NCBI RefSeq assembly: GCF_014650455.1
Contig: NZ_BMUZ01000001.1
Span: 310,001-374,000, forward strand
Direction: 5' to 3'
DNA from: Streptomyces xanthochromogenes
GTDB taxonomy: Bacteria > Actinomycetota > Actinomycetes > Streptomycetales > Streptomycetaceae
DNA: 64,000 nt
In this document: positions 20,338-28,638 of the stretch, piece after piece
How the letters are laid out: each line of letters starts with the position of its first letter
Numbering within the stretch: the stretch's first letter is position 1
Translations under genes and position numbers: made by a program
Notes under the pieces: generated by a model
Seen by the model: the letters and a program-made list of their open reading frames with translations, nothing else
Told to the model about the DNA's origin: nothing
The model's database searches: none

Positions 20338-22719
20338 ATGAAGCGACGCCTCCACGATCTCGGCCTCGGCATCCGGTTCGCCCTCGGCGGCGGACGGGAG
20401 GGCTGGGCCCGCACCCTGCTCACCGCGGTCGGGGTCGGCCTCGGCGTGGCCCTGCTCCTGGGCGCGGCCTCGGTGCCGCATCTCGTGGACCGGCGGGCCG
20501 ACCGCATCCACGACCGGCAGCCGTTCTCGGCGGGCTCGGAGAAGAACACCGGGGAGGTCCGGGCCTCCCTGCTGTACGCGGGCGCCGACACCGAGTACCG
20601 GGACGACACCATCGGCGGCAAGCTGCTGCGTCCCGCCAACGCCGACCCCGTACTGCCGCCGGGCCTGACCTCCATACCGGCCCCCGGCACCATGGCCGTC
20701 TCGCCCGCGCTGCGCGAACTGCTCGACTCCCCCGAGGGCCAACTCCTGCGCCAGCGGCTGCCGTACGAGATCACCGCGACCATCGGCGACGCCGGTCTCG
20801 TCGAACCCTCGGAGCTCTACTACTACGCGGGCAGCTCCTCGCTCTCCCCCGACAGCGGCGCCTCCAGCGCGGCCGGCTTCGGCAACATCGGCGAGGTGCA
20901 GCCGCTCGATCCGATGCTGGTCGTGCTCGTGATCCTGATCTGCGTCGTGCTCCTGATGCCCGTCGCCATCTTCATCGCCACCGCCGTACGGTTCGGCGGC
21001 GAGCGGCGCGACCGCCGGCTCGCGGCGCTGCGCCTGGTCGGCGCCGATGCCCGCGGCACCCGCTGGATGGCCGGCGGCGAGGCCCTGGCCGGAGCCGTGC
21101 TCGGGCTCGCCGTCGGCACCCTGCTCTTCCTCGGCGGCGCCCAACTCATCGGCCCCGTCGGCCTGTGGAGCTTCGGCTTCTTCCCCGGCGACCTGCGGCC
21201 GCTGCCCTGGCTCGCCCTGCTCGTCGCCGTGGCCGTACCTGCCTTGGCGGTGGTGGTAACCCTGGGCGCGCTGCGCTCGGTGGTCATCGAACCCCTCGGC
21301 GTCGTGCGGGGCGGCCGCGCCCGGCGCCGCAGGCTGTGGTGGCGGATAGCGCTGCCGGCCCTCGGCGTGGCGCTGCTCCTGCTGTCCCAGAGCCCCGACG
21401 CGACCTCGGGTCCGCTCTCCGCGATGTCCTCGGGTCTCGGCCTGCCGCTGTACGAATACCTCGCCCCCATCTGCATCGCCGCGGGCGCCTCCTTCGTCCT
21501 CGTCGGGCTCATCGCCCTGCTGCCGTGGCTGGTGGAGGCGGTGGTGGGCCGGCTGCACGGCGGCTCGCCCGCCTGGCAACTGGCCGTGCGCAGGCTCCAG
21601 TTGAGCAGCGGACCGGCGGCACGTGCGGTCGGCGGGATCACCGTGGCGGTCGCGGGGTCGGTGGCGCTACAGATGTACTCGGTCGGCATTCACGACGACT
21701 TCACCAAGGTGACGGGCGCCGACGCGAGCCGCGCCCAGTACACCGTCCAGGCCGACTACCCGGACGCGAAGCTCGCCGAGCGCATGATCGGCGCCTTCCG
21801 CGAGACACCCGGCGTGGGAAAGGTGGTCGGCACCGTCACCAGCTATGTGACGATGCCGGGACCCGTCGCGTCCGAGGACGTCCGGCCCATCACGGAGCTG
21901 ACCCTGGGCGACTGCGCGACCCTGCGCGAACTGGCCCGCGTCGACTCCTGCAAGGACGGCGACACCTTCGTGGTGCACCCCTCCGACGACCGGGACAAGG
22001 CCGCCTGGGTGGACCGCACGGCGCGGCCGGGCGAGCCGATCGACACCGCCGCGGGCGAGCCCGGCGTCCCGCCGACGCTGTGGACGCTGCCCGCCTCGGC
22101 CCATACCGTCACCGCCCGCCCGGACCCCACGGGCGCCGAGCACGACGGCATCTTCGCCACCCCGGGGGCGATCGACGCCTCGCTCCTGGGCTCGACGGCC
22201 CGCACCTCCGCCATGCTCACCGTGGACCAGCGGGTGCCGGACGCGGCCGAGCACATCCGCAACACCGCGGCCCGGGTCTCCCCGCTGCTCGGCGTCCGGA
22301 CCGTACGCACCCTGGAGCGCGACCAGCAGTACGCCGGTATCCGGACCGGGCTCCAGGCCGCGGGGCTCGCCACGCTCGGCCTGATCGCCGCGTCCATGCT
22401 GGTCTCCCAGCTGGAGCAACTGCGCGAGCGCAGGCGCCTGTTGGCGGCCCTGCTGGCCTTCGGCACCAAGCGCGCGACGCTCGCGGGCTCGGTCCTGTGG
22501 CAGACCGCGGTCCCGGTGGTGCTCGGCATCGGCCTGGCGGTCGCGGGCGGGCTCGCGCTCGGCGCCCTGATGCTGCGGATCATCGGCAAGACCGTCACCG
22601 ACTGGTGGCTCTTCCTGCCGCTGGCCGGGGCGGGTGCCGCGGTGATCCTCGCGGTCACCCTGCTGAGCCTGCCGGCCCTGTGGCGCCTGATGCGCCCCGA
22701 CGGGCTGCGCACCGAATGA
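20338..22719 (+). CDS. ABC transporter permease, FtsX/MacB type (first of two)
   Basis: Membrane protein of 793 aa. The N-terminal membrane helix follows GGGREGWARTLLTAVGVGLG; a first FtsX-like core is at about 190-320 (VLVILICVVLLMPVAIFIAT, then RFGGERRDRRLAALRLVGAD, the conserved cytoplasmic loop). A middle helix, a large extracellular domain (about 455-650) and a second core at the C-terminus (ERRRLLAALLAFGTKRATLA) follow. It shares this plan and many exact segments with the permease at 23982-26315. No Shine-Dalgarno; TATAGT 8 nt upstream suggests leaderless translation. Exports an unknown compound or acts mechanically like MacB/BceB. Confidence 0.88.
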   Translation: MKRRLHDLGLGIRFALGGGREGWARTLLTAVGVGLGVALLLGAASVPHLVDRRADRIHDRQPFSAGSEKNTGEVRASLLYAGADTEYRDDTIGGKLLRPANADPVLPPGLTSIPAPGTMAVSPALRELLDSPEGQLLRQRLPYEITATIGDAGLVEPSELYYYAGSSSLSPDSGASSAAGFGNIGEVQPLDPMLVVLVILICVVLLMPVAIFIATAVRFGGERRDRRLAALRLVGADARGTRWMAGGEALAGAVLGLAVGTLLFLGGAQLIGPVGLWSFGFFPGDLRPLPWLALLVAVAVPALAVVVTLGALRSVVIEPLGVVRGGRARRRRLWWRIALPALGVALLLLSQSPDATSGPLSAMSSGLGLPLYEYLAPICIAAGASFVLVGLIALLPWLVEAVVGRLHGGSPAWQLAVRRLQLSSGPAARAVGGITVAVAGSVALQMYSVGIHDDFTKVTGADASRAQYTVQADYPDAKLAERMIGAFRETPGVGKVVGTVTSYVTMPGPVASEDVRPITELTLGDCATLRELARVDSCKDGDTFVVHPSDDRDKAAWVDRTARPGEPIDTAAGEPGVPPTLWTLPASAHTVTARPDPTGAEHDGIFATPGAIDASLLGSTARTSAMLTVDQRVPDAAEHIRNTAARVSPLLGVRTVRTLERDQQYAGIRTGLQAAGLATLGLIAASMLVSQLEQLRERRRLLAALLAFGTKRATLAGSVLWQTAVPVVLGIGLAVAGGLALGALMLRIIGKTVTDWWLFLPLAGAGAAVILAVTLLSLPALWRLMRPDGLRTE

Positions 22720-22771
22720 CCCGTCAGAACTTCCTTGCTCATTACGGCAGTTGAGAAGAGAGGAACTCTCC

Positions 22772-23296
22772 ATGTCCATCGGCCACACCCTCCTCGGGCT
22801 CCTCGAATCGGGCCCACGCCACGGGTACGACCTGAAGCGCGCCTTCGACGAGAAGTTCGGGCACGACCGCCCCCTGCACTACGGGCAGGTCTACTCGACG
22901 ATGTCCCGGCTCCTGAAGAACGGCCTCGTCGAGGTCGACGGCGTGGAGGCGGGCGGCGGGCCCGAGCGCAAGCGGTACGCCATCACCGAGGCCGGCGTCA
23001 CCGACGTCGAGACATGGATCAGGCAGCCGGAGAAGCCCGAGCCCTACCTCCAGTCGACCCTCTACACCAAGGTCGTCCTCGCCCTGCTCACCGGCCGCGA
23101 CGCGGGTGACGTCCTGGACACCCAGCGCGCCGAGCACCTGCGCCTGATGCGGGTGCTCACCGACCGCAAGCGGCACGGCGACCTCAGCGACCAGCTGATC
23201 TGCGACCACGCCCTGTTCCACCTGGAGGCCGATCTGCGGTGGCTCGAACTGACCGCCGCCCGCCTCGTCCAGCTCGCCTCGGAGGTACGCAAATGA
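22772..23296 (+). CDS. PadR-family transcriptional regulator
   Basis: Winged-helix repressor of 174 aa. The PadR N-terminal domain is at about 8-80 (HTLLGLLESGPRHGYDLKRA, then GQVYSTMSRLLKNGLVEVD), and a helical C-terminal dimerisation domain covers 95-170. AGAGAGGA precedes ATG 22772 by about 8 nt. Its TGA overlaps the ATG of the ATPase gene (ATGA), so expression is coupled to the transporter. It probably binds the GTATAC dyad at 20296-20316 and responds to a compound exported by the pump; both points are inferred. Confidence 0.93.
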   Translation: MSIGHTLLGLLESGPRHGYDLKRAFDEKFGHDRPLHYGQVYSTMSRLLKNGLVEVDGVEAGGGPERKRYAITEAGVTDVETWIRQPEKPEPYLQSTLYTKVVLALLTGRDAGDVLDTQRAEHLRLMRVLTDRKRHGDLSDQLICDHALFHLEADLRWLELTAARLVQLASEVRK

Positions 23297-23985
23297 CGCC
23301 CGCCGGCTCCCTGCTCGTCGCCCAGGACCTGCACAAGTCCTACGGCCCCACCCCCGCCCTCGACGGCGCCGGGTTCTCCATCCACCCCGGCGAGGTCGTC
23401 GCGGTGATGGGCCCGTCCGGCTCCGGCAAGTCGACGCTCCTGCACTGCCTCGCCGGGATCGTCACCCCGGACTCCGGCACGATCCGCTACGACGGCCGCG
23501 AGCTGTCCGCGATGTCGGACGCCGAGCGCAGCGCGCTGCGCCGCACCGAGTTCGGCTTCGTCTTCCAGTTCGGCCAGCTGGTACCCGAGTTGACGTGCGT
23601 GGAGAACGTGGCGCTGCCGCTGCGCCTGACCGGCGTCAAGCGCAAGGAGGCCGAGCGCAGGTCCCTGGAGTGGATGGAGCGCCTGGAGGTCGCCGACCTC
23701 GGGCACAAGCGGCCCGGCGAGGTCTCCGGCGGTCAGGGCCAGCGGGTGGCCGTGGCCCGCTCGCTCGTGACCCAGCCCCGGGTGATCTTCGCCGACGAGC
23801 CGACCGGCGCCCTGGACTCCCTCAACGGCGAGCGCGTCATGCAGCTCCTCACCGAGGCGGCCCGCTCCACCAACGCGGCCGTCGTCCTGGTCACCCACGA
23901 GGCGCGGGTCGCCGCCTACTCGGACCGCGAGATCGTCGTACGTGACGGAAAGTCCCGCGACATGATGCTGGAGCACTCCGTATGA
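23293..23985 (+). CDS. ABC transporter ATP-binding protein (LolD/MacB type)
   Basis: ATPase of 230 aa that would power the two flanking permeases. Walker A is GPSGSGKST (about 43-51), the Q-loop FQFGQLVPELT, the signature VSGGQGQRVAVARSL (VSGGQ in place of LSGGQ), Walker B RVIFADEPTGALDS and the switch His VLVTHEARV. GGAGG lies before ATG 23293. Both ends overlap its neighbours by four bases (ATGA), so the regulator, ATPase and second permease are translationally coupled. Confidence 0.95.
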   Translation: MTPAGSLLVAQDLHKSYGPTPALDGAGFSIHPGEVVAVMGPSGSGKSTLLHCLAGIVTPDSGTIRYDGRELSAMSDAERSALRRTEFGFVFQFGQLVPELTCVENVALPLRLTGVKRKEAERRSLEWMERLEVADLGHKRPGEVSGGQGQRVAVARSLVTQPRVIFADEPTGALDSLNGERVMQLLTEAARSTNAAVVLVTHEARVAAYSDREIVVRDGKSRDMMLEHSV

Positions 23986-26315
23986 GCCTGCTCCGCGACC
24001 TCGCGCTCGGCGCCCGGTTCGCCCTGGCGGGAGGCCGCGAGGGCTGGACGCGCACCCTGCTCACCGCGGTCGGCGTGGGGCTCGGCGTCGCCCTGCTGCT
24101 CGGCACCACCGCGCTGCCCGGCGCCCTCAACGCCCGCAACGCCCGCGACAACGCCCGTAACGACTACGGGGCTTCGGTCGACGGCGGCCCCGCGGTGGAC
24201 ACCCTCCTGATCGGCCGCGCCGACACCCAGTTCCAGGGCTCGGACGTGCGGGGCCGGCTGCTCCAGCCCGAGGGCGCGAAGGCCCCGCTGCCGCCGGGCG
24301 TCTCGGCGCTCCCGGCGCCCGGCACCATGGTGGCCTCGCCCGCCCTGCGCGATCTGCTCGCCTCGCCCGAGGGCAAGCTGCTGCGCGACCGCCTCCCGTA
24401 CCGGATCACCTCGACCATCGCCGGCCGGGGTCTGATGGGCCCGCACGAACTCGCCTACTACGCGGGCAGTGACGCCCTCAAGCACCGCAAGGACGTGACG
24501 AACGACCGCGCCGAGGTGCTGCGGGTCAACAAGTTCGTCAACCCGTCGCCCGGGGAGAAGATCGACCCGGTCCTCGCGCTGCTCATCGTGATCATCTTCG
24601 TGGTGCTGCTCATGCCGGTCGGTGTGTTCATCGCGGCCGCCGTACGCTTCGGCGGCGACCGGCGCGACCGGAGGCTCGCGGCGCTGCGCCTGGCGGGCGC
24701 GGACCGGCGGATGACCCGGTGGATGGCGGCCGGTGAGGCACTGGCCGGAGCCGTGGTCGGTGTCGTGGTCGGCGCCCTGTTCTTCGTGATCGGCCGCCAG
24801 TACGTGGGTGACATCACGATCGCGGGACTCAACGTGTTCCCCGCCGACCTCGACCCGAACCCGTTGCTCGCGGTGGGCGTGGCCCTCGCGGTGCCCGCCT
24901 CGGCGGTCGCGGTGACCCTGTTCGCGATGCGCTCGGTGGTCGTCGAACCCCTCGGCGTGGTGCGCACCTCGGTGCCGCGCAGGCGGCGGATGTGGTGGCG
25001 GGTGCTGCCGCCGCTGGCCGGGCTCGGCCTGCTCGTGCCGCTGATGGGCCGCGGCCGTGACCGGGGGACCTTCAACCAGGTCCAGGTGATCGGCGGCACG
25101 GTCCTGCTGCTCATCGGCGTGACGGCGCTGCTCCCCTGGCTGGTGGAAGCGGTCGTGCGCAGGCTCGGCGGCGGTCCGGTGGGCTGGCAACTGGCCGTCC
25201 GCAGGCTCCAGTTGACGTCCGGTTCGGCCGCCCGCATGGTTAACGGCATCGCGGTCGCGGTGGCCGGGGCGATCGCGCTGCAGATGCTCTTCGGTGCCGT
25301 CGAGGGCGACTACGTGAAGGCGAGCGGCGAGGACACCAGCCGGGCCCAGCTGATGGTGCCGCTCGGCGACTCCTCACCGGACCGGCAGGCCCAGGAGGTC
25401 AGCGCGCTCAAGGACGTCGCCGGCGTGACCACCGTGGCGGCCCTCGGCTCGCTGGACGCCGGCGAGAAGGCCAAGGAACCTCAGCACTACCTGCCCGTCA
25501 CGGTCGGCACCTGCACGGACCTGGGCCAGGCCGCGACCCTGCCGTCCTGCAAGGACGGTGACGTCTTCATCGCGACCGGCGGCGCATGGAATCCCGAGCT
25601 CGCCACGCCCCCGGGCAGCACGCTCTACCTCGACCCGGTCAATGGCGGCTCCGTCACGCAGGGTGCGGCGGTCCGCTGGACCGTCCCGGCCAACACCCGC
25701 GAGGCCGTCTCCCGCCCCGACCCCATGGGCCAGCGGCGTCCCGGCCTCATGGTCACCCCGGGCGCGCTCCCGCGGGGTGCGAAGCTGCCGATCCACTCGA
25801 CGGTGTTCGTCTCGACCGCTCCGGGCGACACCACCGCCAAGGAGCGGGTGCTGAACCTGGCCGCCAGGGCCGACCCGCTCACCTCGGCGCGCTCCCTGAA
25901 CGACGTCCAGACCTCCAACCGGTTCGCCGGGGTCCGCAAGGGCCTCTACATCGGGGCCGCGGCGGTCCTGATGCTGATCGGCGCGAGCCTGTTGGTGTCG
26001 ATGCTGGAGCAGCTGCGCGAGCGCAAGAAGCTCCTGTCGGCGCTGGTCGCCTTCGGCACCCGGCGCACCACCTTGAGCTGGTCCGTCCTGTGCCAGACCG
26101 CCGTGCCGGTCGCGCTCGGGCTCGCGCTCGCGTCGCTGGTGGGCCTCGGGCTCGGCTCGGTGCTGCTGCGGATGGTGGGCCGCTCGGTGACCGTCGACTG
26201 GGTCCCGGCGGTGTCGATGGTCGGCATCGGCGCGGGTGTCGTGCTGCTCGTCACGGCCTTGTCGCTGCCGCCGCTGTGGCGGCTGATGCGGCCGGAGGGC
26301 CTGCGTACGGAGTGA
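23982..26315 (+). CDS. ABC transporter permease, FtsX/MacB type (second of two)
   Basis: Membrane protein of 777 aa, paralogue of the first permease in the operon: LARFALAGGREGWTRTLLTA-like start, RFGGDRRDRRLAALRLAGAD loop, WQLAVRRLQLTSGSAARM, and C-terminal LLSALVAFGTRRTTLSW. Both have about ten membrane helices and an extracellular domain of about 190 residues between the two cores. The two probably form a heterodimer on one ATPase dimer. ATGA overlap with the ATPase gene. A 13-bp hairpin follows the stop codon. Confidence 0.88.
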   Translation: MSLLRDLALGARFALAGGREGWTRTLLTAVGVGLGVALLLGTTALPGALNARNARDNARNDYGASVDGGPAVDTLLIGRADTQFQGSDVRGRLLQPEGAKAPLPPGVSALPAPGTMVASPALRDLLASPEGKLLRDRLPYRITSTIAGRGLMGPHELAYYAGSDALKHRKDVTNDRAEVLRVNKFVNPSPGEKIDPVLALLIVIIFVVLLMPVGVFIAAAVRFGGDRRDRRLAALRLAGADRRMTRWMAAGEALAGAVVGVVVGALFFVIGRQYVGDITIAGLNVFPADLDPNPLLAVGVALAVPASAVAVTLFAMRSVVVEPLGVVRTSVPRRRRMWWRVLPPLAGLGLLVPLMGRGRDRGTFNQVQVIGGTVLLLIGVTALLPWLVEAVVRRLGGGPVGWQLAVRRLQLTSGSAARMVNGIAVAVAGAIALQMLFGAVEGDYVKASGEDTSRAQLMVPLGDSSPDRQAQEVSALKDVAGVTTVAALGSLDAGEKAKEPQHYLPVTVGTCTDLGQAATLPSCKDGDVFIATGGAWNPELATPPGSTLYLDPVNGGSVTQGAAVRWTVPANTREAVSRPDPMGQRRPGLMVTPGALPRGAKLPIHSTVFVSTAPGDTTAKERVLNLAARADPLTSARSLNDVQTSNRFAGVRKGLYIGAAAVLMLIGASLLVSMLEQLRERKKLLSALVAFGTRRTTLSWSVLCQTAVPVALGLALASLVGLGLGSVLLRMVGRSVTVDWVPAVSMVGIGAGVVLLVTALSLPPLWRLMRPEGLRTE

Positions 26316-26323
26316 TGTCTGGG

Positions 26324-26360
26324 CGCCCGAACTCCCTTGCACCTGCCGGGAGTTCGGGCG
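26324..26360. terminator. hairpin between the ABC operon and oxyR
   Basis: Arms CGCCCGAACTCCC and GGGAGTTCGGGCG are perfectly complementary (13 bp), loop 11 nt. It lies between two convergent stop codons. Confidence 0.85.
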
Positions 26361-26366
26361 TGGGAC

Positions 26367-27305
26367 TCAGCTCGACACCCGTACCGGAAGGTCGCGCAGC
26401 GCCGCGCGCAGGGCGTCCGCGAACTCCTCGAACTCGCCCTGGCGAGCGGCACCCGTCCGCATCGCCAGGGCGATCGTGCGCGAGGGGGCCGGCTCCGCGA
26501 AGTACCCGGTGACCAGGCGGTCGTTGCGTCCCGTCTCGATCTCGACGGCGGTACGCGGCAGCAGCGTCACGCCGAGCCCGCCCGCCACCAGCTGGACCAG
26601 GGTGGACAGGCCCGCCGCGGTCGTCGTCACCGGCGCGCCGTCCGCGCGTCCGGCCTCCCGGCAGATGTCGAGGGCCTGGTCGCGCAGGCAGTGCCCCTCG
26701 TCGAGGAGCAGCAGCGGCAGCTCGCGCAGCGCCTCGCGCGGGATGCCGGCGCGCCCGCCGAGCCAGTGGTCCTGCGGGGTGACGAGCACGAAGTCCTCGT
26801 CGAACAGGGGGAGTTCGCTGAGGCCGGGCACACCGAGCGGCACGGCGAGCAGCAGCAGGTCGAGGCGCCCGGCGGCGAGGCCCTCGATCAGCGAGGAGGT
26901 CTGCTCCTCGTGGACCTGGAGGTCGAGCTCGGGGTAGCGCTCGTGGACCAGGCGCAGCACGGCGGGCAGCAGATAGGGCGCCACGGTCGGGATCACGCCG
27001 AGCCGGAGCACCCCGGTGAACGGCGCCCGTACCGCCTCGGCCTCCTCCATCAGGCCGCTCACCGCGTCGAGCACCGTCTTGGCCCGCACCGCGAGCCGCT
27101 CCCCCGCCGGCGAGAGCAGCACCTTGCGGGTCGTGCGCTCCAGGAGCTGGACGCCGAGCGCGTCCTCCAGGGCCGAGACCGCACCGGACAGGGCGGGCTG
27201 GCTCATGCCGATGGCCGCCGCCGCGTCCCGGAAGTGCAGATGCTCCGCGACGGCCGCGAACGCACGCAACTGCGCCAGGCTGGGCTGCTTGCCCCGGTTG
27301 CTCAT
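26367..27305 (-). CDS. oxyR: hydrogen-peroxide sensor, LysR-type regulator OxyR
   Basis: Redox-sensing activator of 312 aa. The LysR helix-turn-helix covers residues 8-66 (FRDAAAAIGMSQPALSGAVS) and the effector domain about 90-300. The peroxide-sensing pair is present in DEGHCLRDQALDICREAG, two cysteines eight residues apart (around 205-215), as in enterobacterial OxyR (GHCLRDQAMGFC). It is divergent from ahpCD, its classical target, with the operator between. ATG 27305 is the first Met after the in-frame ISNRG. Confidence 0.94.
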   Translation of the reverse strand: MSNRGKQPSLAQLRAFAAVAEHLHFRDAAAAIGMSQPALSGAVSALEDALGVQLLERTTRKVLLSPAGERLAVRAKTVLDAVSGLMEEAEAVRAPFTGVLRLGVIPTVAPYLLPAVLRLVHERYPELDLQVHEEQTSSLIEGLAAGRLDLLLLAVPLGVPGLSELPLFDEDFVLVTPQDHWLGGRAGIPREALRELPLLLLDEGHCLRDQALDICREAGRADGAPVTTTAAGLSTLVQLVAGGLGVTLLPRTAVEIETGRNDRLVTGYFAEPAPSRTIALAMRTGAARQGEFEEFADALRAALRDLPVRVSS

Positions 27306-27308
27306 GCC

Positions 27309-27333
27309 CCTATTACTGATGGCCACTGATAGG
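27309..27333. promoter_or_regulatory. candidate OxyR operator between oxyR and ahpC
   Basis: An imperfect 25-bp dyad has ends CCTAT and ATAGG and inner TACTGAT / CACTGAT. ATAG/CTAT spacing is the usual OxyR signature. ACTGAT occurs three times in the region (27315, 27325, 27369). The site overlaps the oxyR start, so it would autorepress oxyR and activate ahpC. Confidence 0.5.
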
Positions 27334-27425
27334 CACCTCCGATCACGCTGACCCAGTCTAGCTATTTCACTGATCAATACTCCCTGTGCCAGGATCGGCA
27401 ATCCGTCCAACCCCGTAGGAAGCTT

Positions 27426-27446
27426 CCCGAATCCGCTCGATTCGGG
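27426..27446 (+). promoter_or_regulatory. hairpin in the ahpC leader
   Basis: CCCGAATC and GATTCGGG pair perfectly around CGCTC. The hairpin ends about 14 nt before the AAGGAG Shine-Dalgarno of ahpC and could stabilise the mRNA 5' end. No T-run follows, so it is not an obvious terminator. Confidence 0.5.
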
Positions 27447-27470
27447 CTTCCTCGTTCGCAAGGAGAGCGC

Positions 27471-28025
27471 GTGCTCACTGTTGGTGACCAGTTCCCCACG
27501 TACGACCTGACTGCCTGCGTCTCGCTGGAAAGCGGCCAGGAGTTCCAGCAGATCGACCACAAGACCTACGAGGGCAAGTGGCGCGTGGTCTTCGCGTGGC
27601 CCAAGGACTTCACCTTCGTCTGCCCGACCGAGATCGCCGCGTTCGGCAAGCTGAACGACGAGTTCGCCGACCGTGACGCCCAGATCCTCGGCTTCTCCGG
27701 CGACTCCGAGTTCGTGCACCACGCCTGGCGCAAGGACCACCCGGACCTGACCGACCTGCCGTTCCCGATGCTGGCCGACTCGAAGCACGAGCTCATGCGT
27801 GACCTCGGCATCGAGGGCGAGGACGGCTTCGCGCAGCGCGCCGTCTTCATCGTCGACCCGAACAACGAGATCCAGTTCACGATGGTGACCGCCGGTTCCG
27901 TGGGCCGTAACCCCAAGGAGGTCCTGCGGGTCCTCGACGCCCTGCAGACCGACGAGCTGTGCCCGTGCAACTGGACCAAGGGCGAGAACACCCTGGACCC
28001 GGTCGCGCTGCTGGCCGGTGAGTAA
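27471..28025 (+). CDS. ahpC: alkyl hydroperoxide reductase subunit C (2-Cys peroxiredoxin)
   Basis: Reduces H2O2, organic peroxides and peroxynitrite. The 184-aa product has the peroxidatic cysteine in DFTFVCPTEIAAFG (about residue 47) and the resolving cysteine near the C-terminus (TDELCPCNW). In actinobacteria it is re-reduced by AhpD, encoded 3 bp downstream, instead of AhpF. GTG start at 27471 with AAGGAG upstream. Transcription is expected to depend on the divergent oxyR. Confidence 0.97.
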   Translation: MLTVGDQFPTYDLTACVSLESGQEFQQIDHKTYEGKWRVVFAWPKDFTFVCPTEIAAFGKLNDEFADRDAQILGFSGDSEFVHHAWRKDHPDLTDLPFPMLADSKHELMRDLGIEGEDGFAQRAVFIVDPNNEIQFTMVTAGSVGRNPKEVLRVLDALQTDELCPCNWTKGENTLDPVALLAGE

Positions 28026-28028
28026 CCC

Positions 28029-28562
28029 ATGTCCCTCGACGCGCTGAAGTCCGCCGTACCGGACTACGCCAAGGACCTGAAGCTGAACCTCGGTTCGGTC
28101 ATCGGCAACTCCGAGCTCCCGGCCCAGCAGCTGTGGGGCACGGTGCTCGCCACCGCCATCGCCTCGCGCAGCCCGATCGTGCTGCGCGAGCTGGAGCCGG
28201 AGGCCAAGGCCAACCTGTCGCCCGAGGCGTACACGGCGGCCAAGGCCGCCGCTGCCGTCATGGCGATGAACAACGTCTTCTACCGCACCCGCCACCTGCT
28301 CTCCGACCCGGAGTACGGCACGCTGCGGGCCGGTCTGCGGATGAACGTCATCGGCAACCCGGGCGTGGAGAAGGTCGACTTCGAGCTGTGGTCGCTCGCC
28401 GTCTCCGCGGTGAACGGCTGCGGCCAGTGCCTCGACTCGCACGAGCAGGTGCTGCGCAAGGCCGGTGTCGACCGCGAGACGATCCAGGAGGCCTTCAAGA
28501 TCGCCGCGGTGGTCCAGGCCGTGGGCGTCACCCTCGACTCCGAGGCCGCGCTGGCCCAGTAG
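28029..28562 (+). CDS. ahpD: alkyl hydroperoxide reductase AhpD
   Basis: Thiol reductase partner of AhpC, carrying electrons from dihydrolipoyl proteins. The helical 177-aa product has the active site [18 protein letters not shown], with the Cys-x-x-Cys pair and the conserved His. It starts 3 bp after the ahpC stop, a two-gene operon closed by a strong hairpin at 28583-28618. Confidence 0.97.
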   Translation: MSLDALKSAVPDYAKDLKLNLGSVIGNSELPAQQLWGTVLATAIASRSPIVLRELEPEAKANLSPEAYTAAKAAAAVMAMNNVFYRTRHLLSDPEYGTLRAGLRMNVIGNPGVEKVDFELWSLAVSAVNGCGQCLDSHEQVLRKAGVDRETIQEAFKIAAVVQAVGVTLDSEAALAQ

Positions 28563-28582
28563 GACCGCGTACGGAACACCCG

Positions 28583-28618
28583 AAGGGCCCCGCCGGTATC
28601 GCACCGGCGGGGCCCTTT
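28583..28618. terminator. terminator of ahpCD
   Basis: Arms AAGGGCCCCGCCGGT and ACCGGCGGGGCCCTT (15 bp, perfect), loop ATCGC, then TT. It lies between convergent ahpD and the AI-2E-family gene. Confidence 0.88.
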
Positions 28619-28638
28619 CGGCATGCGTACGGGCCGGA

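Noticed and set aside
26337..26347. Possible attachment site or mobile element junction between the ABC operon and oxyR
   Set aside because: The inverted repeat there is a normal terminator between convergent genes; no integrase, direct repeats or tRNA nearby.
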